From Polynucleobacter rarus (GTDB lineage Bacteria > Pseudomonadota > Gammaproteobacteria > Burkholderiales > Burkholderiaceae), in NCBI RefSeq assembly GCF_003072505.1, contig NZ_NTGB01000001.1, positions 3,011,447-3,075,446 on the forward strand: a DNA stretch of 64,000 bases, in the 5' to 3' direction. The notes under the pieces are model-generated. The model ran no database searches. It was not told the DNA's origin and saw only the letters and a list, made by a program, of their open reading frames with translations. Below, one piece after another: positions 8,717-18,877 of this stretch. The number at the start of each line of letters is the position of its first letter. The stretch's first letter is position 1. The translations under genes and the position numbers were made by a program.

Positions 8717-9108
8717 GATATTTAGAATCAAGAAAACCAAGGATAGAGATCATTCCGATGATCGACATCATGCTCTTCTTACTAGTGTTTTTCATTATGA
8801 TGGCCTTGAAAATGATACCTACCAGCGGTCATGTGACGAAGTTACCAACTAGTTCGACGACAACTGTTATTCAAAATTCTAAAATGACAGTTGAGGTTTT
8901 AGAAAATAATAGTTTGATTGTTGATAACAAGGCCATGTTGGCTGGTGAGTTAACTAATTTGTTAAAGCAAAAAGACACATCAAATTTAATGATTACAGTT
9001 GTAGGAGCAGACAGTGTTTCCTTACAAACTTTAATGCATGTAATTGATGCAATTAAATCTAGCGGTGCTACGCAGATTGCTTTAGCAGCACACAATAAAT
9101 CCAATTAA
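8713..9108 (+). CDS. exbD: ExbD/TolR-family energy transducer subunit
   Basis: This 131-residue protein has a short cytoplasmic N-terminus, one membrane helix (about 14-34) and a periplasmic domain. The helix carries the family motif IPMIDIMLFLLVFF with the proton-conducting aspartate D18. The start overlaps the exbB stop by 4 nt, implying translational coupling. It forms the motor with ExbB and acts on the neighbouring TonB. Confidence 0.9.
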   Translation: MRYLESRKPRIEIIPMIDIMLFLLVFFIMMALKMIPTSGHVTKLPTSSTTTVIQNSKMTVEVLENNSLIVDNKAMLAGELTNLLKQKDTSNLMITVVGADSVSLQTLMHVIDAIKSSGATQIALAAHNKSN

Positions 9109-9121
9109 AAAGTAGGTTTTT

Positions 9122-9778
9122 ATGGAGTTAAGTAAAAATACTACTCCTTTATATTCGTTAGGTACTATAGGTCAAGCATTATTAATTGAATTACTAGTGC
9201 TTGGATTTGCTTTCATAACGTTTACAGGCATATTTAACGATAAGATTCAGCCTCAAGACGTTAGTATCAATCTAGTAATGAGTGAAGAGCCTAAAGCGCT
9301 AAAACCACCTGAACCACCAAAACCTAAAGTGGTACCAGTGGTAAAGCCAAATGTTCCAAAGGTCGTGAGAACCGAAAGTGTTCCTGTAACTAATCAACCT
9401 GCAGATAATTTAGTTAAAGAAACTGCGCCGTCTAATGTTACTTCTAAGAGTGAAACTGCACCACCAGCTCAACCTAACGTAAGCACGCCCGACCCAATGG
9501 CAATTTACAGAGGTCAGGTAAACGCTGCGATACAAGCTGCTACTTCATGTTCATCTGCTGCAAAGGATATGAATTTAAAGGGTAAAACTAGAGTGCAATT
9601 TAATCTATTAGATAGTATTCCGTCTAACGCAGTTGTCGCAATTACAAGTGGCATACCAATGTTGGATACCTCTGCTTTAAACGCTGTAAAAAATGCTAAA
9701 TATCCAAAACCACCTACAGAATTTATAGGTCAAACAAAACCAATGAGCGTGCTCGTTAACTTAAACTGTAATGATTAA
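9122..9778 (+). CDS. tonB: TonB-family energy transducer
   Basis: This 218-residue protein has one N-terminal membrane anchor (about 17-37), a proline/lysine/valine-rich periplasm-spanning region with PPEPPKPKVVPVVKP (about 61-75), and a C-terminal TonB-like domain (about 125-216). The domain contains GKTRVQFNLLDS, LDTSALNAVKNAKYPKPP and a final strand SVLVNL. Two cysteines, one in the domain and one near the end, could form a periplasmic disulfide. It lies 13 nt after exbD and 3 nt before the phosphoesterase gene, so all four are likely one transcript. Confidence 0.87.
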   Translation: MELSKNTTPLYSLGTIGQALLIELLVLGFAFITFTGIFNDKIQPQDVSINLVMSEEPKALKPPEPPKPKVVPVVKPNVPKVVRTESVPVTNQPADNLVKETAPSNVTSKSETAPPAQPNVSTPDPMAIYRGQVNAAIQAATSCSSAAKDMNLKGKTRVQFNLLDSIPSNAVVAITSGIPMLDTSALNAVKNAKYPKPPTEFIGQTKPMSVLVNLNCND

Positions 9779-9781
9779 TCA

Positions 9782-11173
9782 ATGATGAACAATATAATCC
9801 AAAAACTTCTCTCTTTTGCAATCTTATTGGGGAGCGTATTTATAGTGAACCTTGGTTTTGCAACACAAGACAATGCAGAATACGTGCAACCTTATTTAGT
9901 AGTGGGTGACAATCAATATATTCTCAGAGCAGTAACGAATTTACCGAAATGTCCTACTGTTCAGTGGGATGCTCAAAAAGCTGAAGAAATGAAAGTAAGG
10001 GTAGCAGGAGCAAAAATCCCGCTTAGAAAAAAATCCGATGTCATTGAGTCCGATTTCCCCGTATTGACTTGTGAAATGGTTTGGCCAAAAGACGCGAAAG
10101 AGGGCAAAGTCAATAATCAGGTATTTAAACGACCAGCTAGTGAAATTAAAAAAATCATTGTCATCGGGGATACAGGTTGTAGATTAAAAGGGGCTGAGAA
10201 CTTTTATCAAGATTGTAATGATCAGTCAAAGTGGCCATTTGCTGAGGTCATGACAAACGCCGCTGCTAAAAACCCAGATCTAGTAATCCATGTAGGCGAT
10301 CTTCATTATCGTGAAAGCCCTTGTCCAGATAACTTACCTGGCTGTAAAGGCTCACCATGGGGTTATGGATACGATACTTGGAAGGCTGATTTTTTTGTAC
10401 CTGCAAAACCACTTTTAGAAAAAGCGGCTTGGGTCTTTGTAAGAGGTAATCATGAAACTTGTTCAAGGGCTGGACAAGGTTGGCATCGATTTATTGATAC
10501 TCATAGTTGGGATGAAAAAAGAAGCTGTAATGACCATTCTAACGATGTAATTGGGGATTACTCAGAACCGTTTTCAGTTCCCTTAGGCAAGTCAGCCCAA
10601 TTCATTGTTTTTGACTCTGCAAAGAATGCAAACAAAAAAATTACTGAAAAAGATGAAAGTTTCTTAATCTACGTTAATCAATTTAAGACAATTGAGAAGA
10701 TAGCACTCAACAAAAAATTTAATATTTTTGGAAGTCATCATCCACTCAATATCGTTTTACCTAGTAAAAAGAAAGATAGTGAATCAGAGTATCAACTGTA
10801 TCCAACTGGATTTACTAATATTCTTGCTGGTCTAAATGGAGAAGAGCTATTAAAGTCACCCATTAACTTTACGATACATGGTCATAACCATATCTTTGAG
10901 GCGATCACCTATGACATTAATCGTCCTGCTGAAATTGTCACTGGAAATAGTGGATCATCCTTGGAAGAGATAAATAATGTTGAGATTAAATTATCTGATG
11001 TTCAGAAAAAATTACTCAAGATTAAAGAGTTTTCAAGTTATCAAGATTTTGGTTTTGGTACTTTGGAACGTCAAGATGAAATGGGTGAGAAGTGGCTATT
11101 TACAGAGTTCGATGTTAATGGCAAAGCGCTTCTAAAGTGTGACGTCTCTGATAGAACAGTGATTTGTAAGTAA
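9782..11173 (+). CDS. Secreted calcineurin-like metallophosphoesterase
   Basis: This 463-residue protein has a signal peptide (about 1-27, GFA-TQ) and a metallophosphoesterase core. All five metal-binding blocks of the purple acid phosphatase/calcineurin fold are present: GDTG (129-132), GDLHY (172-176), GNHE (222-225), a histidine block GSHH (317-320) and GHNH (367-370). Many cysteines (for example 57, 97, 133, 145, 181, 188, 227, 249) fit an oxidising periplasm. It is predicted to remove phosphate from an organic ester. Being the last gene of the exbB-exbD-tonB run suggests it processes what the TonB receptor imports; the substrate cannot be read from the sequence. No N-terminal fibronectin-like domain is obvious. 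Confidence 0.85.
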   Translation: MMNNIIQKLLSFAILLGSVFIVNLGFATQDNAEYVQPYLVVGDNQYILRAVTNLPKCPTVQWDAQKAEEMKVRVAGAKIPLRKKSDVIESDFPVLTCEMVWPKDAKEGKVNNQVFKRPASEIKKIIVIGDTGCRLKGAENFYQDCNDQSKWPFAEVMTNAAAKNPDLVIHVGDLHYRESPCPDNLPGCKGSPWGYGYDTWKADFFVPAKPLLEKAAWVFVRGNHETCSRAGQGWHRFIDTHSWDEKRSCNDHSNDVIGDYSEPFSVPLGKSAQFIVFDSAKNANKKITEKDESFLIYVNQFKTIEKIALNKKFNIFGSHHPLNIVLPSKKKDSESEYQLYPTGFTNILAGLNGEELLKSPINFTIHGHNHIFEAITYDINRPAEIVTGNSGSSLEEINNVEIKLSDVQKKLLKIKEFSSYQDFGFGTLERQDEMGEKWLFTEFDVNGKALLKCDVSDRTVICK

Positions 11174-11464
11174 TTCTACTTTAAAAAATTAGGGTAACTT
11201 AAAAATTCTGAGGACGAATTCAGATAAATTATTTTAAAAATAAAGTTAACCTAGTTTTTTCAAATTGGGAAAGTCTTCAATTACTAATTCGTTGAACTTT
11301 CCCAAAGACCCACTTGTTAAACAACGAACGTTTTATTAGTTAGACTTAAATACTCAGTGAGGAATACCCCTAAATCAATTGTTACCTTAAATTTTCACAA
11401 GTAAAACTTCCTACTAGAATAAAAGAATAAATTAATTTTTTAAAAAGAAGTCGTAACAAAGCAA
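11174..11464. other. 291-bp intergenic region with one inverted repeat
   Basis: There is no gene-sized open frame. An imperfect hairpin lies at 11265-11305: TTGGGAAAG, a 2-nt bulge, TTCAA, an 11-nt loop, TTGAA and CTTTCCCAA. It has no T-tract on either strand, so it is not a standard terminator. The rest is AT-rich. The proteinase start at 11465 is preceded only by a weak GAAG. Confidence 0.55.
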
Positions 11465-12340
11465 ATGAGAACAATAGATAAATTATTCAAAAGTCAGCTA
11501 GTGGCTTATCGAGCAAATATAGAAAACCATTTTGGTGCTGATGTTTTTGGTTATTACGGAGATATTTCTTCAAGTTATTTGCCTTGGTTTCGACAAAGGT
11601 TGGAATTAATCGAATGTAGTCAAAACCAAAGGAAATCGAGATTAATCCTATTAGTAAATACAGCTGGTGGAGAAGCGGAGGCAGTAGAAAAAATGGTTGA
11701 AATGATCCGCCATTTTTATCCTGAAGTTTTTATTTTCGTACCAAATGTGGCAATGTCTGCTGGAACAATTTTTTGTATGTCTGGAGATAAAATTTTTATG
11801 GATTACTCATCTTCGCTGGGGCCAATTGATCCGCAAGTTCAGTCTAAAGACGGAAAGTGGGTTCCCGCATTGGGGTATTTGGATAAATTTGAGGAATTAC
11901 TCAATAAATCTGCAAATGGAACTATTACCGCAGTGGAGTTTCAAATTGCTCAAAACCAGGATATGGCTGAGTTGCGAAGATATGAACAGGCAAAAGATTT
12001 ATCTGTAACTTTACTAAAACAGTGGCTTGTTAAATATAAATTTAAATCATGGCAGACACATCGAAATAATTTGTTATTAAAAAATAAGCAAGTTACAAAT
12101 AAAGAAAAAGAAGATAGGGCTGAGCAGATTGCTAAAACTCTTGGTGATAACAAGCAATGGCATTCGCATGGTCGTCGAATTGGAATAAAGACTTTAAGAG
12201 AAAAGCTAAGATTAGAAATTGAAGATTATAGTAATGATTTAATCTTAAGAAAGATGGTTAATGATTATCATGATTTAATTACAGATTACATGACAAGACA
12301 AAATTTTAGTATCATGATAGATGTAACGAATGACACTTAA
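11465..12340 (+). CDS. SDH-family Clp-fold serine proteinase
   Basis: This 291-residue cytoplasmic protein with no signal peptide belongs to the ClpP/crotonase superfamily. A NTAGGE oxyanion-type loop (65-70) is followed by the nucleophile region PNVAMSAGT with S98 as the probable catalytic serine, then SSLGPIDPQ (116-124), characteristic of the serine-dehydrogenase-proteinase (SDH) family. The basic C-terminal part (HGRRIGIKTLREKL) is also typical. The substrate is unknown; the rat-type activity that gave the family its name should not be assumed. A small gene follows after 11 nt. The isolated position between the TonB module and pnt suggests accessory DNA. Confidence 0.78.
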   Translation: MRTIDKLFKSQLVAYRANIENHFGADVFGYYGDISSSYLPWFRQRLELIECSQNQRKSRLILLVNTAGGEAEAVEKMVEMIRHFYPEVFIFVPNVAMSAGTIFCMSGDKIFMDYSSSLGPIDPQVQSKDGKWVPALGYLDKFEELLNKSANGTITAVEFQIAQNQDMAELRRYEQAKDLSVTLLKQWLVKYKFKSWQTHRNNLLLKNKQVTNKEKEDRAEQIAKTLGDNKQWHSHGRRIGIKTLREKLRLEIEDYSNDLILRKMVNDYHDLITDYMTRQNFSIMIDVTNDT

Positions 12341-12351
12341 AAGGTTATTGA

Positions 12352-12561
12352 ATGAATATAGTGGATCAAATTCTAGCATTACAAAACAACGAAAAAATTA
12401 TTCAGCAACTTGATGAACAAGAGAATTTTTTAGCTATAAAAAAGCAGTGCCATCAATTGTTGGGCTCAACATTTGTTAACAAAAAAGGCTACAATCTTGC
12501 GCAATTAAATGTATTAGGTATTATTCACCCAAATCAGAGTACCTTCAAAATTTTTATTTAG
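12352..12561 (+). CDS. Small hypothetical protein, 69 residues
   Basis: I do not recognise this protein. It is hydrophilic and Gln/Asn/Lys-rich, has no membrane segment, and has one cysteine at residue 33. AAGG lies 7 nt before the ATG, the gene follows the SDH proteinase stop by 11 nt, and a strong terminator follows directly, so it is probably translated as the second gene of that unit. A role as substrate, adaptor or partner of the proteinase is possible but unsupported. Confidence 0.5.
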   Translation: MNIVDQILALQNNEKIIQQLDEQENFLAIKKQCHQLLGSTFVNKKGYNLAQLNVLGIIHPNQSTFKIFI

Positions 12562-12565
12562 AAAA

Positions 12566-12598
12566 AAATTAACCCCTTAAACTTCAAGGGGTTAATTT
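12566..12598. terminator. Bidirectional terminator between the proteinase unit and pntB
   Basis: A 13-bp perfect stem (AAATTAACCCCTT with AAGGGGTTAATTT) closes on a 7-nt loop. A-rich sequence on the left supplies a T-tract for the minus-strand pnt operon. It serves two convergent transcripts. Confidence 0.9.
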
Positions 12599-12621
12599 AA
12601 AAAGTAAAAGCAGTTAGGTAA

Positions 12622-14064
12622 TTATTCAACAGCCTTCACCATATCTTCAATAACTTTCTTCGCGTCACCAAAGACCATCATTGTTTTATCCATATAGAAC
12701 AGTTCGTTATCCAAACCAGCATAACCAGAAGCCATAGAACGCTTATTCACAATCACAGTCTTAGCTTTGTATGCTTCAAGAATAGGCATACCGAAAATTG
12801 GGCTACCAGGTGTACGAGCAGCTGGGTTAACAACGTCATTCGCACCCAAAATGAGAACCACGTCAGCTTGAGCAAACTCACCGTTGATGTCTTCCATTTC
12901 AAACACTTGATCGTAAGGCACTTCAGCTTCTGCTAAAAGAACGTTCATATGGCCAGGCATACGACCAGCTACAGGATGAATAGCGTACTTTACTGAAACA
13001 CCTTTGTGAATTAACTTCTCAGTCAATTCTTTTAGTGAGTGTTGAGCACGAGCAACTGCAAGACCGTAACCAGGAACAATAATGACAGTTTCGGCATTAC
13101 CCATTAAGAACGCAGCATCATCAGCAGAACCACTCTTCACTGGGCGTTGTGCTTGTGAGCCAGCTGCTGCAGCAGAACCTGCATCACCACCAAAACCACC
13201 AAGAATCACATTAAAGAAAGAACGATTCATTGCCTTACACATAATGTAGGACAAGATGGCGCCTGAAGAGCCTACTAAAGAACCCGCAACAATCAACATG
13301 GAGTTATTTAATGAAAAACCAATACCAGCAGCAGCCCAACCTGAGTAAGAGTTCAACATAGAAACAACTACTGGCATATCAGCACCACCAATTGGGATGA
13401 TGATCAGAACACCAAGTACAAAAGCAATCGCTAGCATTAATAAGAATGGTGTCCAAGCTGGCTCGTTACCACCTGCAAACGCGAAGGCTACACCACAACC
13501 GAGCATTAATAATGCTAAAACTAAGTTAAGTTGATGTTGACCTTTAAATGAAACAGGAGTGCCTTGGAATAATCTAAATTTGTATTTGCCAGATAACTTA
13601 CCAAATGCGATAACAGATCCAGAAAACGTAATGGCGCCAACAAAAGTTCCGATAAAGAGCTCAAAGCGATTACCAATAGGTAGCGGAACCGCAATGCCGA
13701 AAGCGGCAGGTTCTGAAACAGCTGCAACAGCAATACATACCGCTGCAAGACCGATCATGCTATGCATGAAAGCCACTAGTTCAGGCATTTTTGTCATTTC
13801 GACTTTTTTTGCCATGTAAGCGCCGACACTACCGCCAATAACTAGACCACCTAAAACATAAGCGATGCCGTCAATGAAAGAGACATTAGCTAAGGTTGCC
13901 ATTTTACTAATGAGACCCAAGGTAGTGACGGCTGCAATTGCCATTCCAACCATACCAAAGAGGTTGCCTCTGATAGAACTAGTCGGATGAGATAAACCTT
14001 TTAAAGCTTGGATAAAACAAATCGAAGCAATTAAATATAAGATTGTGATTAAATCCATGCTCAT
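12622..14064 (-). CDS. pntB: NAD(P) transhydrogenase beta subunit
   Basis: This 480-residue protein is nearly all membrane helices in its first 270 residues, followed by a soluble NADP-binding domain III (about 300-480) with the motif [16 protein letters not shown] and [14 protein letters not shown]. It couples proton entry to hydride transfer from NADH to NADP+ in the inner membrane. The start overlaps the pntAB stop by 4 nt. It is the last gene of a three-gene operon with the alpha subunit split in two, a common proteobacterial form. Confidence 0.96.
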   Translation of the reverse strand: MSMDLITILYLIASICFIQALKGLSHPTSSIRGNLFGMVGMAIAAVTTLGLISKMATLANVSFIDGIAYVLGGLVIGGSVGAYMAKKVEMTKMPELVAFMHSMIGLAAVCIAVAAVSEPAAFGIAVPLPIGNRFELFIGTFVGAITFSGSVIAFGKLSGKYKFRLFQGTPVSFKGQHQLNLVLALLMLGCGVAFAFAGGNEPAWTPFLLMLAIAFVLGVLIIIPIGGADMPVVVSMLNSYSGWAAAGIGFSLNNSMLIVAGSLVGSSGAILSYIMCKAMNRSFFNVILGGFGGDAGSAAAAGSQAQRPVKSGSADDAAFLMGNAETVIIVPGYGLAVARAQHSLKELTEKLIHKGVSVKYAIHPVAGRMPGHMNVLLAEAEVPYDQVFEMEDINGEFAQADVVLILGANDVVNPAARTPGSPIFGMPILEAYKAKTVIVNKRSMASGYAGLDNELFYMDKTMMVFGDAKKVIEDMVKAVE

Positions 14065-14375
14065 GCTGATTCTCCCTTACTTACTTTTTTCTCTTTTTTC
14101 TTGAACATTTCTAGCATGCGTTTGGTCACTAAAAACCCACCAAAAATATTAACCGCTGCAAGCACTACGGCCAAAGTTCCCATGATTTTTCCAACAGGAC
14201 CAGTGGTAAGAGCAGCTGCTAACATCGCCCCAACCACGATAATTGCAGAAATTGCATTAGTAACTGCCATGAGCGGGGTATGCAGCGCTGGAGTGACCGT
14301 CCAAACTACATGGTAGCCAACATAAATCGCTAAAATAAAAATAATAAGGTTGTAAACACCGTGACTGATTTCCAT
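14061..14375 (-). CDS. pntAB: NAD(P) transhydrogenase alpha subunit, membrane part
   Basis: This 104-residue protein has three to four membrane helices ([50 protein letters not shown]) and a lysine-rich end. It corresponds to the C-terminal domain of the fused PntA of E. coli. It sits between pntAA (11-nt gap) and pntB (4-nt overlap). The motif SAIIVVGA lies where the family has its conserved first membrane segment. Confidence 0.93.
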   Translation of the reverse strand: MEISHGVYNLIIFILAIYVGYHVVWTVTPALHTPLMAVTNAISAIIVVGAMLAAALTTGPVGKIMGTLAVVLAAVNIFGGFLVTKRMLEMFKKKEKKVSKGESA

Positions 14376-14386
14376 GATTTTCCCAA

Positions 14387-15520
14387 TTAAGCGTTAGTAC
14401 GAATGACTTGACCATTACTACACATCAAACATGCAGTCACAATATCGTCATCGGTTGGAATAGTTAATCCAGCTTCTTTATTAATAATTAATTTTAAGAA
14501 GTCGAATACGTTGCGAGCATACAAAGCAGAGGCATCCGCTGCAACAAGTGATGGTAGATTGCTCAAACCAATAATTGTCACACCGTGTTTAACTACAATT
14601 TGATCTACTTCTGTCAAAGGACAGTTGCCTGAACCACTATCACCTTTGCCAGCTGCTAAGTCAACTACAACAGAGCCTGGTTTCATCTGAGCAACCGTCT
14701 CGCTAGATAAAAGCATTGGTGCCTTACGACCCGGAATTAAAGCAGTAGTAATTACTATATCAGCCTGTTTTGCGCGTTCAGCAACTAATACAGACTGTCT
14801 TTGCATCCAAGAAGCAGGCATTGGTCTTGCATAGCCGCCAACACCTTGTGCAATTTCTTTTTCTTCCTCTGTCTCAAAAGGAACGTCAACAAATTTCGCA
14901 CCTAAAGATTCGATTTGTTCTTTGGCGGCAGGTCGAACATCTGACGCTTCGATTACAGCGCCTAAACGTTTCGCGGTAGCAATTGCCTGTAACCCTGCAA
15001 CCCCAGCACCTAAAATTAAGACGCGAGCTGCTTTAACTGTACCAGCAGCCGTCATGAGCATTGGCATAAAACGTTGATAAGAATTGGTCGCCATCATCAC
15101 AGCTTTGTAACCCGCGATATTCGCTTGTGAAGACAGTACATCCATACTTTGAGCACGTGTAGTTCTTGGCGCAGCTTCTAATGAGAAGCCAGTAATACCA
15201 TGGGTAGCCATTGCAGCAATCATTGCATTGTCAAATGGATCTAGCATCCCTATGAGCACTGAGCCTGAGGTCATCATAGACAATTCATTCTCAAAAGGAG
15301 CTCTCACCTTTAAAACCAGTTCGGCTGCATAAACTTCTTCTTTCGAAGAAATTTTGGCACCAACTGCTTCATAGGCAGAATCGAGAACACTCGCAGCAAT
15401 TCCTGCACCAGCCTCGATTAATACGCTATGTCCTGAACTTACTAATTTTTTAACCGTCTCGGGAGTAGCTGCTACTCTGAATTCCCCGATTCTGGTCTCA
15501 AGTGGAACACCAATCCGCAT
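14387..15520 (-). CDS. pntAA: NAD(P) transhydrogenase alpha subunit, NAD-binding part
   Basis: This 377-residue soluble NAD(H)-binding domain I resembles alanine dehydrogenase. It begins [23 protein letters not shown], carries the Rossmann motif [15 protein letters not shown] (about 167-181), and a [23 protein letters not shown] segment near residue 290. It is the first gene of the operon. The intergenic region to mnmA (106 bp) must hold divergent promoters. The protein pairs with PntAB and PntB to form the transhydrogenase, a source of NADPH. Confidence 0.95.
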   Translation of the reverse strand: MRIGVPLETRIGEFRVAATPETVKKLVSSGHSVLIEAGAGIAASVLDSAYEAVGAKISSKEEVYAAELVLKVRAPFENELSMMTSGSVLIGMLDPFDNAMIAAMATHGITGFSLEAAPRTTRAQSMDVLSSQANIAGYKAVMMATNSYQRFMPMLMTAAGTVKAARVLILGAGVAGLQAIATAKRLGAVIEASDVRPAAKEQIESLGAKFVDVPFETEEEKEIAQGVGGYARPMPASWMQRQSVLVAERAKQADIVITTALIPGRKAPMLLSSETVAQMKPGSVVVDLAAGKGDSGSGNCPLTEVDQIVVKHGVTIIGLSNLPSLVAADASALYARNVFDFLKLIINKEAGLTIPTDDDIVTACLMCSNGQVIRTNA

Positions 15521-15590
15521 GCAATTCCCCTAAAATTTATTGTTGAATTAAATTTAAAATAAAGCGTAATTTTATGATAAATCATGAATT

Positions 15591-15620
15591 TTCACGCTAT
15601 TAAACCTTTAATAATACAAT
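15591..15620 (+). promoter_or_regulatory. Candidate promoter giving a leaderless mnmA mRNA
   Basis: TTCACG (15591-15596), 18 bp, TACAAT (15615-15620). Seven bases downstream of the -10 box is the G of the GTG start codon at 15627, and no Shine-Dalgarno is present. Confidence 0.45.
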
Positions 15621-15626
15621 ATTAAG

Positions 15627-16766
15627 GTGAAAAACGTTTATTTACCAAATGATTTAGATAACAACTACCGTGTTGTTGAGCCTCCATCAAAAGTTGTGGT
15701 GGGGATGTCTGGGGGCGTTGATTCTTCCGTTGCAGCTTGGCTTCTGAAACAGCAAGGGTATGATGTTGTTGGGTTATTTATGAAGAATTGGGAAGATGAC
15801 GATGATTCAGAATACTGCTCAACCCGTCAAGACTGGATAGACGTAGTTAGTGTTGCTGATTTAATTGGAATAGATGTCGAAGCAGTCAATTTTGCAGCTG
15901 AATACAAAGATCGTGTCTTTTCAGACTTCTTAAGAGAATATTCAGCCGGGAGGACTCCCAATCCTGACGTCTTATGTAATGCCGAAATTAAATTTAAAGC
16001 CTTTTTGGATCACGCCATGCGACTTGGGGCAGATGCCATTGCCACAGGACACTATGCCAGAGTAAGAAAATACGAAGGAAAAGTTGAGCTCTTAAAAGCC
16101 ACTGACCTCTCAAAAGATCAAAGTTACTTCCTGCATCGACTTAATCAGCAACAATTAAGTAGAGTGATGTTCCCACTAGGTAGCCTAAATAAAACAGAAG
16201 TACGAGAAATTGCAGAAAAAATTGGCTTACCCAATGCAAAGAAAAAAGACTCAACGGGAATTTGTTTTATTGGTGAGCGACCTTTTAGAGAGTTTTTAAG
16301 TAAATATTTGCCAAGCCAACCAGGGCCGATGAAGACTCCTGAGGGTAAAACGGTCGGCAAACATATTGGCCTCGCCTTTTACACATTGGGTCAGCGCAAA
16401 GGAATTGGTCTTGGGGGTAGTCAAGCAGGGTCAGGAGACCCTTGGTTTGTGGCAGGTAAAGACTTGGCCAACAATACCTTGATTGTGGTTCAGGGACATC
16501 AGCACCCGCTGTTGTATTCACGAACCTTACAAACGCAAGATACGAACTGGATCAGAGGTGAGCTACCTGATGTATCAGTAAGCTATGGTGCTAAAACAAG
16601 ATATCGCCAAGGGGATGCAACTTGCAAACTAGATTTGAAAAATAATCAATTGGGTTTAAATGACTTCAGTTTGGATTTTAATGCGCAACAATGGGCAATT
16701 ACTCCCGGACAATCCGCAGTTTTATACCTTAACGAGGTATGTTTGGGTGGTGGCATTATTGTATGA
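15627..16766 (+). CDS. mnmA: tRNA-specific 2-thiouridylase MnmA
   Basis: This 379-residue enzyme inserts sulfur at C2 of the wobble uridine of tRNA-Lys, Glu and Gln. The PP-loop SGGVDSS is at 28-34. The catalytic cysteines are C117 (in [12 protein letters not shown]) and C213 (in [12 protein letters not shown]). The C-terminal beta-barrel domain is complete. The GTG start adds about 20 residues before the usual N-terminus; no better start lies before the PP-loop, and no Shine-Dalgarno is visible. It is divergent from pntAA and convergent with the GST gene. Confidence 0.94.
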   Translation: MKNVYLPNDLDNNYRVVEPPSKVVVGMSGGVDSSVAAWLLKQQGYDVVGLFMKNWEDDDDSEYCSTRQDWIDVVSVADLIGIDVEAVNFAAEYKDRVFSDFLREYSAGRTPNPDVLCNAEIKFKAFLDHAMRLGADAIATGHYARVRKYEGKVELLKATDLSKDQSYFLHRLNQQQLSRVMFPLGSLNKTEVREIAEKIGLPNAKKKDSTGICFIGERPFREFLSKYLPSQPGPMKTPEGKTVGKHIGLAFYTLGQRKGIGLGGSQAGSGDPWFVAGKDLANNTLIVVQGHQHPLLYSRTLQTQDTNWIRGELPDVSVSYGAKTRYRQGDATCKLDLKNNQLGLNDFSLDFNAQQWAITPGQSAVLYLNEVCLGGGIIV

Positions 16767-16774
16767 CCACCACC
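16746..16774 (+). terminator. Hairpin spanning the mnmA stop codon
   Basis: GGTGGTGG (16746-16753) pairs with CCACCACC (16767-16774) across a 13-nt loop that includes the stop codon. The following TAATTCTTTG is only weakly T-rich, so termination may be inefficient. Confidence 0.45.
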
Positions 16775-16797
16775 TAATTCTTTGAATTAAAAAAAGT

Positions 16798-17412
16798 TCA
16801 CTTCGGAAACTCTGTTTCGATAAAAGAGCTTCTTTGGGATATTTTCTTGTAAAACTCGTTTAAATTTGGATACTTAGTAGCCCAATCAATTTCTGGGAAC
16901 CTAAAACTGGTATAAGCAAGAGTGACACCTACTGCCACATCAGCCAAAGAAAAATGATTATCAAAACACCAAGTATTTTGACCTAATCCAACTGACATCT
17001 GTAAAAGTCCAGCATGCGCTTTACCCATTTGGCGCTCTACCCAAGCATCACAGACTTGACCATTTCTTGGACCCCAAGTCTTTTCTAAACGGGTAAGAAT
17101 CAAAGCATCTAAAACACCATCTGATAGGGCTTCCCAAGTTTTAACGGTTGCTTTTTCGCGGCCGGTATTCGGAATTAATTTGCCTACAGGACTAAGTGCG
17201 TCAGCATACTCGACAATGACTCTTGAGTCATACATAGAGCTACCATCATCTAAAAGAAGAGTAGGAACTTTTCCAAGTGGGTTAATCGAGTTTAAAATAG
17301 TATCTGGAGTCCATACTCCATCAACAACAAGTTCTAAATCAATCTTTTTTTCTAAAAATGTAACCCGTACTTTACGAACATACGGACTAGTGAGTGAACC
17401 GACTAATTTCAT
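16798..17412 (-). CDS. Glutathione S-transferase family protein
   Basis: This 204-residue protein has an N-terminal thioredoxin-like domain (about 1-78) with TSPYVRKVRVTFLEKK at the active-site end, the cis-proline segment GKVPTL (about 48-53) and the glutathione-contact DSRVIVEY (about 63-70). An all-helical domain follows, with FSLADVAVG (about 153-161), the conserved N-capping motif. It is a bacterial YfcF/YibF-like cytosolic GST. The substrate is unknown. It stands alone between mnmA and purB on the opposite strand. Confidence 0.88.
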   Translation of the reverse strand: MKLVGSLTSPYVRKVRVTFLEKKIDLELVVDGVWTPDTILNSINPLGKVPTLLLDDGSSMYDSRVIVEYADALSPVGKLIPNTGREKATVKTWEALSDGVLDALILTRLEKTWGPRNGQVCDAWVERQMGKAHAGLLQMSVGLGQNTWCFDNHFSLADVAVGVTLAYTSFRFPEIDWATKYPNLNEFYKKISQRSSFIETEFPK

Positions 17413-17462
17413 GTGAATCCCTTAAAAATATCCTTACAACAAGGATAAAGAATAGAATATAA

Positions 17463-18872
<1,410 letters not shown>

Positions 18873-18877
18873 GGTCA

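Noticed and set aside
13559..14316. Two forward-strand frames of 86 and 71 codons opposite pntB and pntAB
   Set aside because: They mirror membrane-helix codons of the true genes and have no independent support.
15556..15600. Imperfect dyad AGCGT/ACGCT and ATGAT/ATCAT between pntAA and mnmA
   Set aside because: Arm segments differ in length and the inner bases do not pair; not convincing as an operator.
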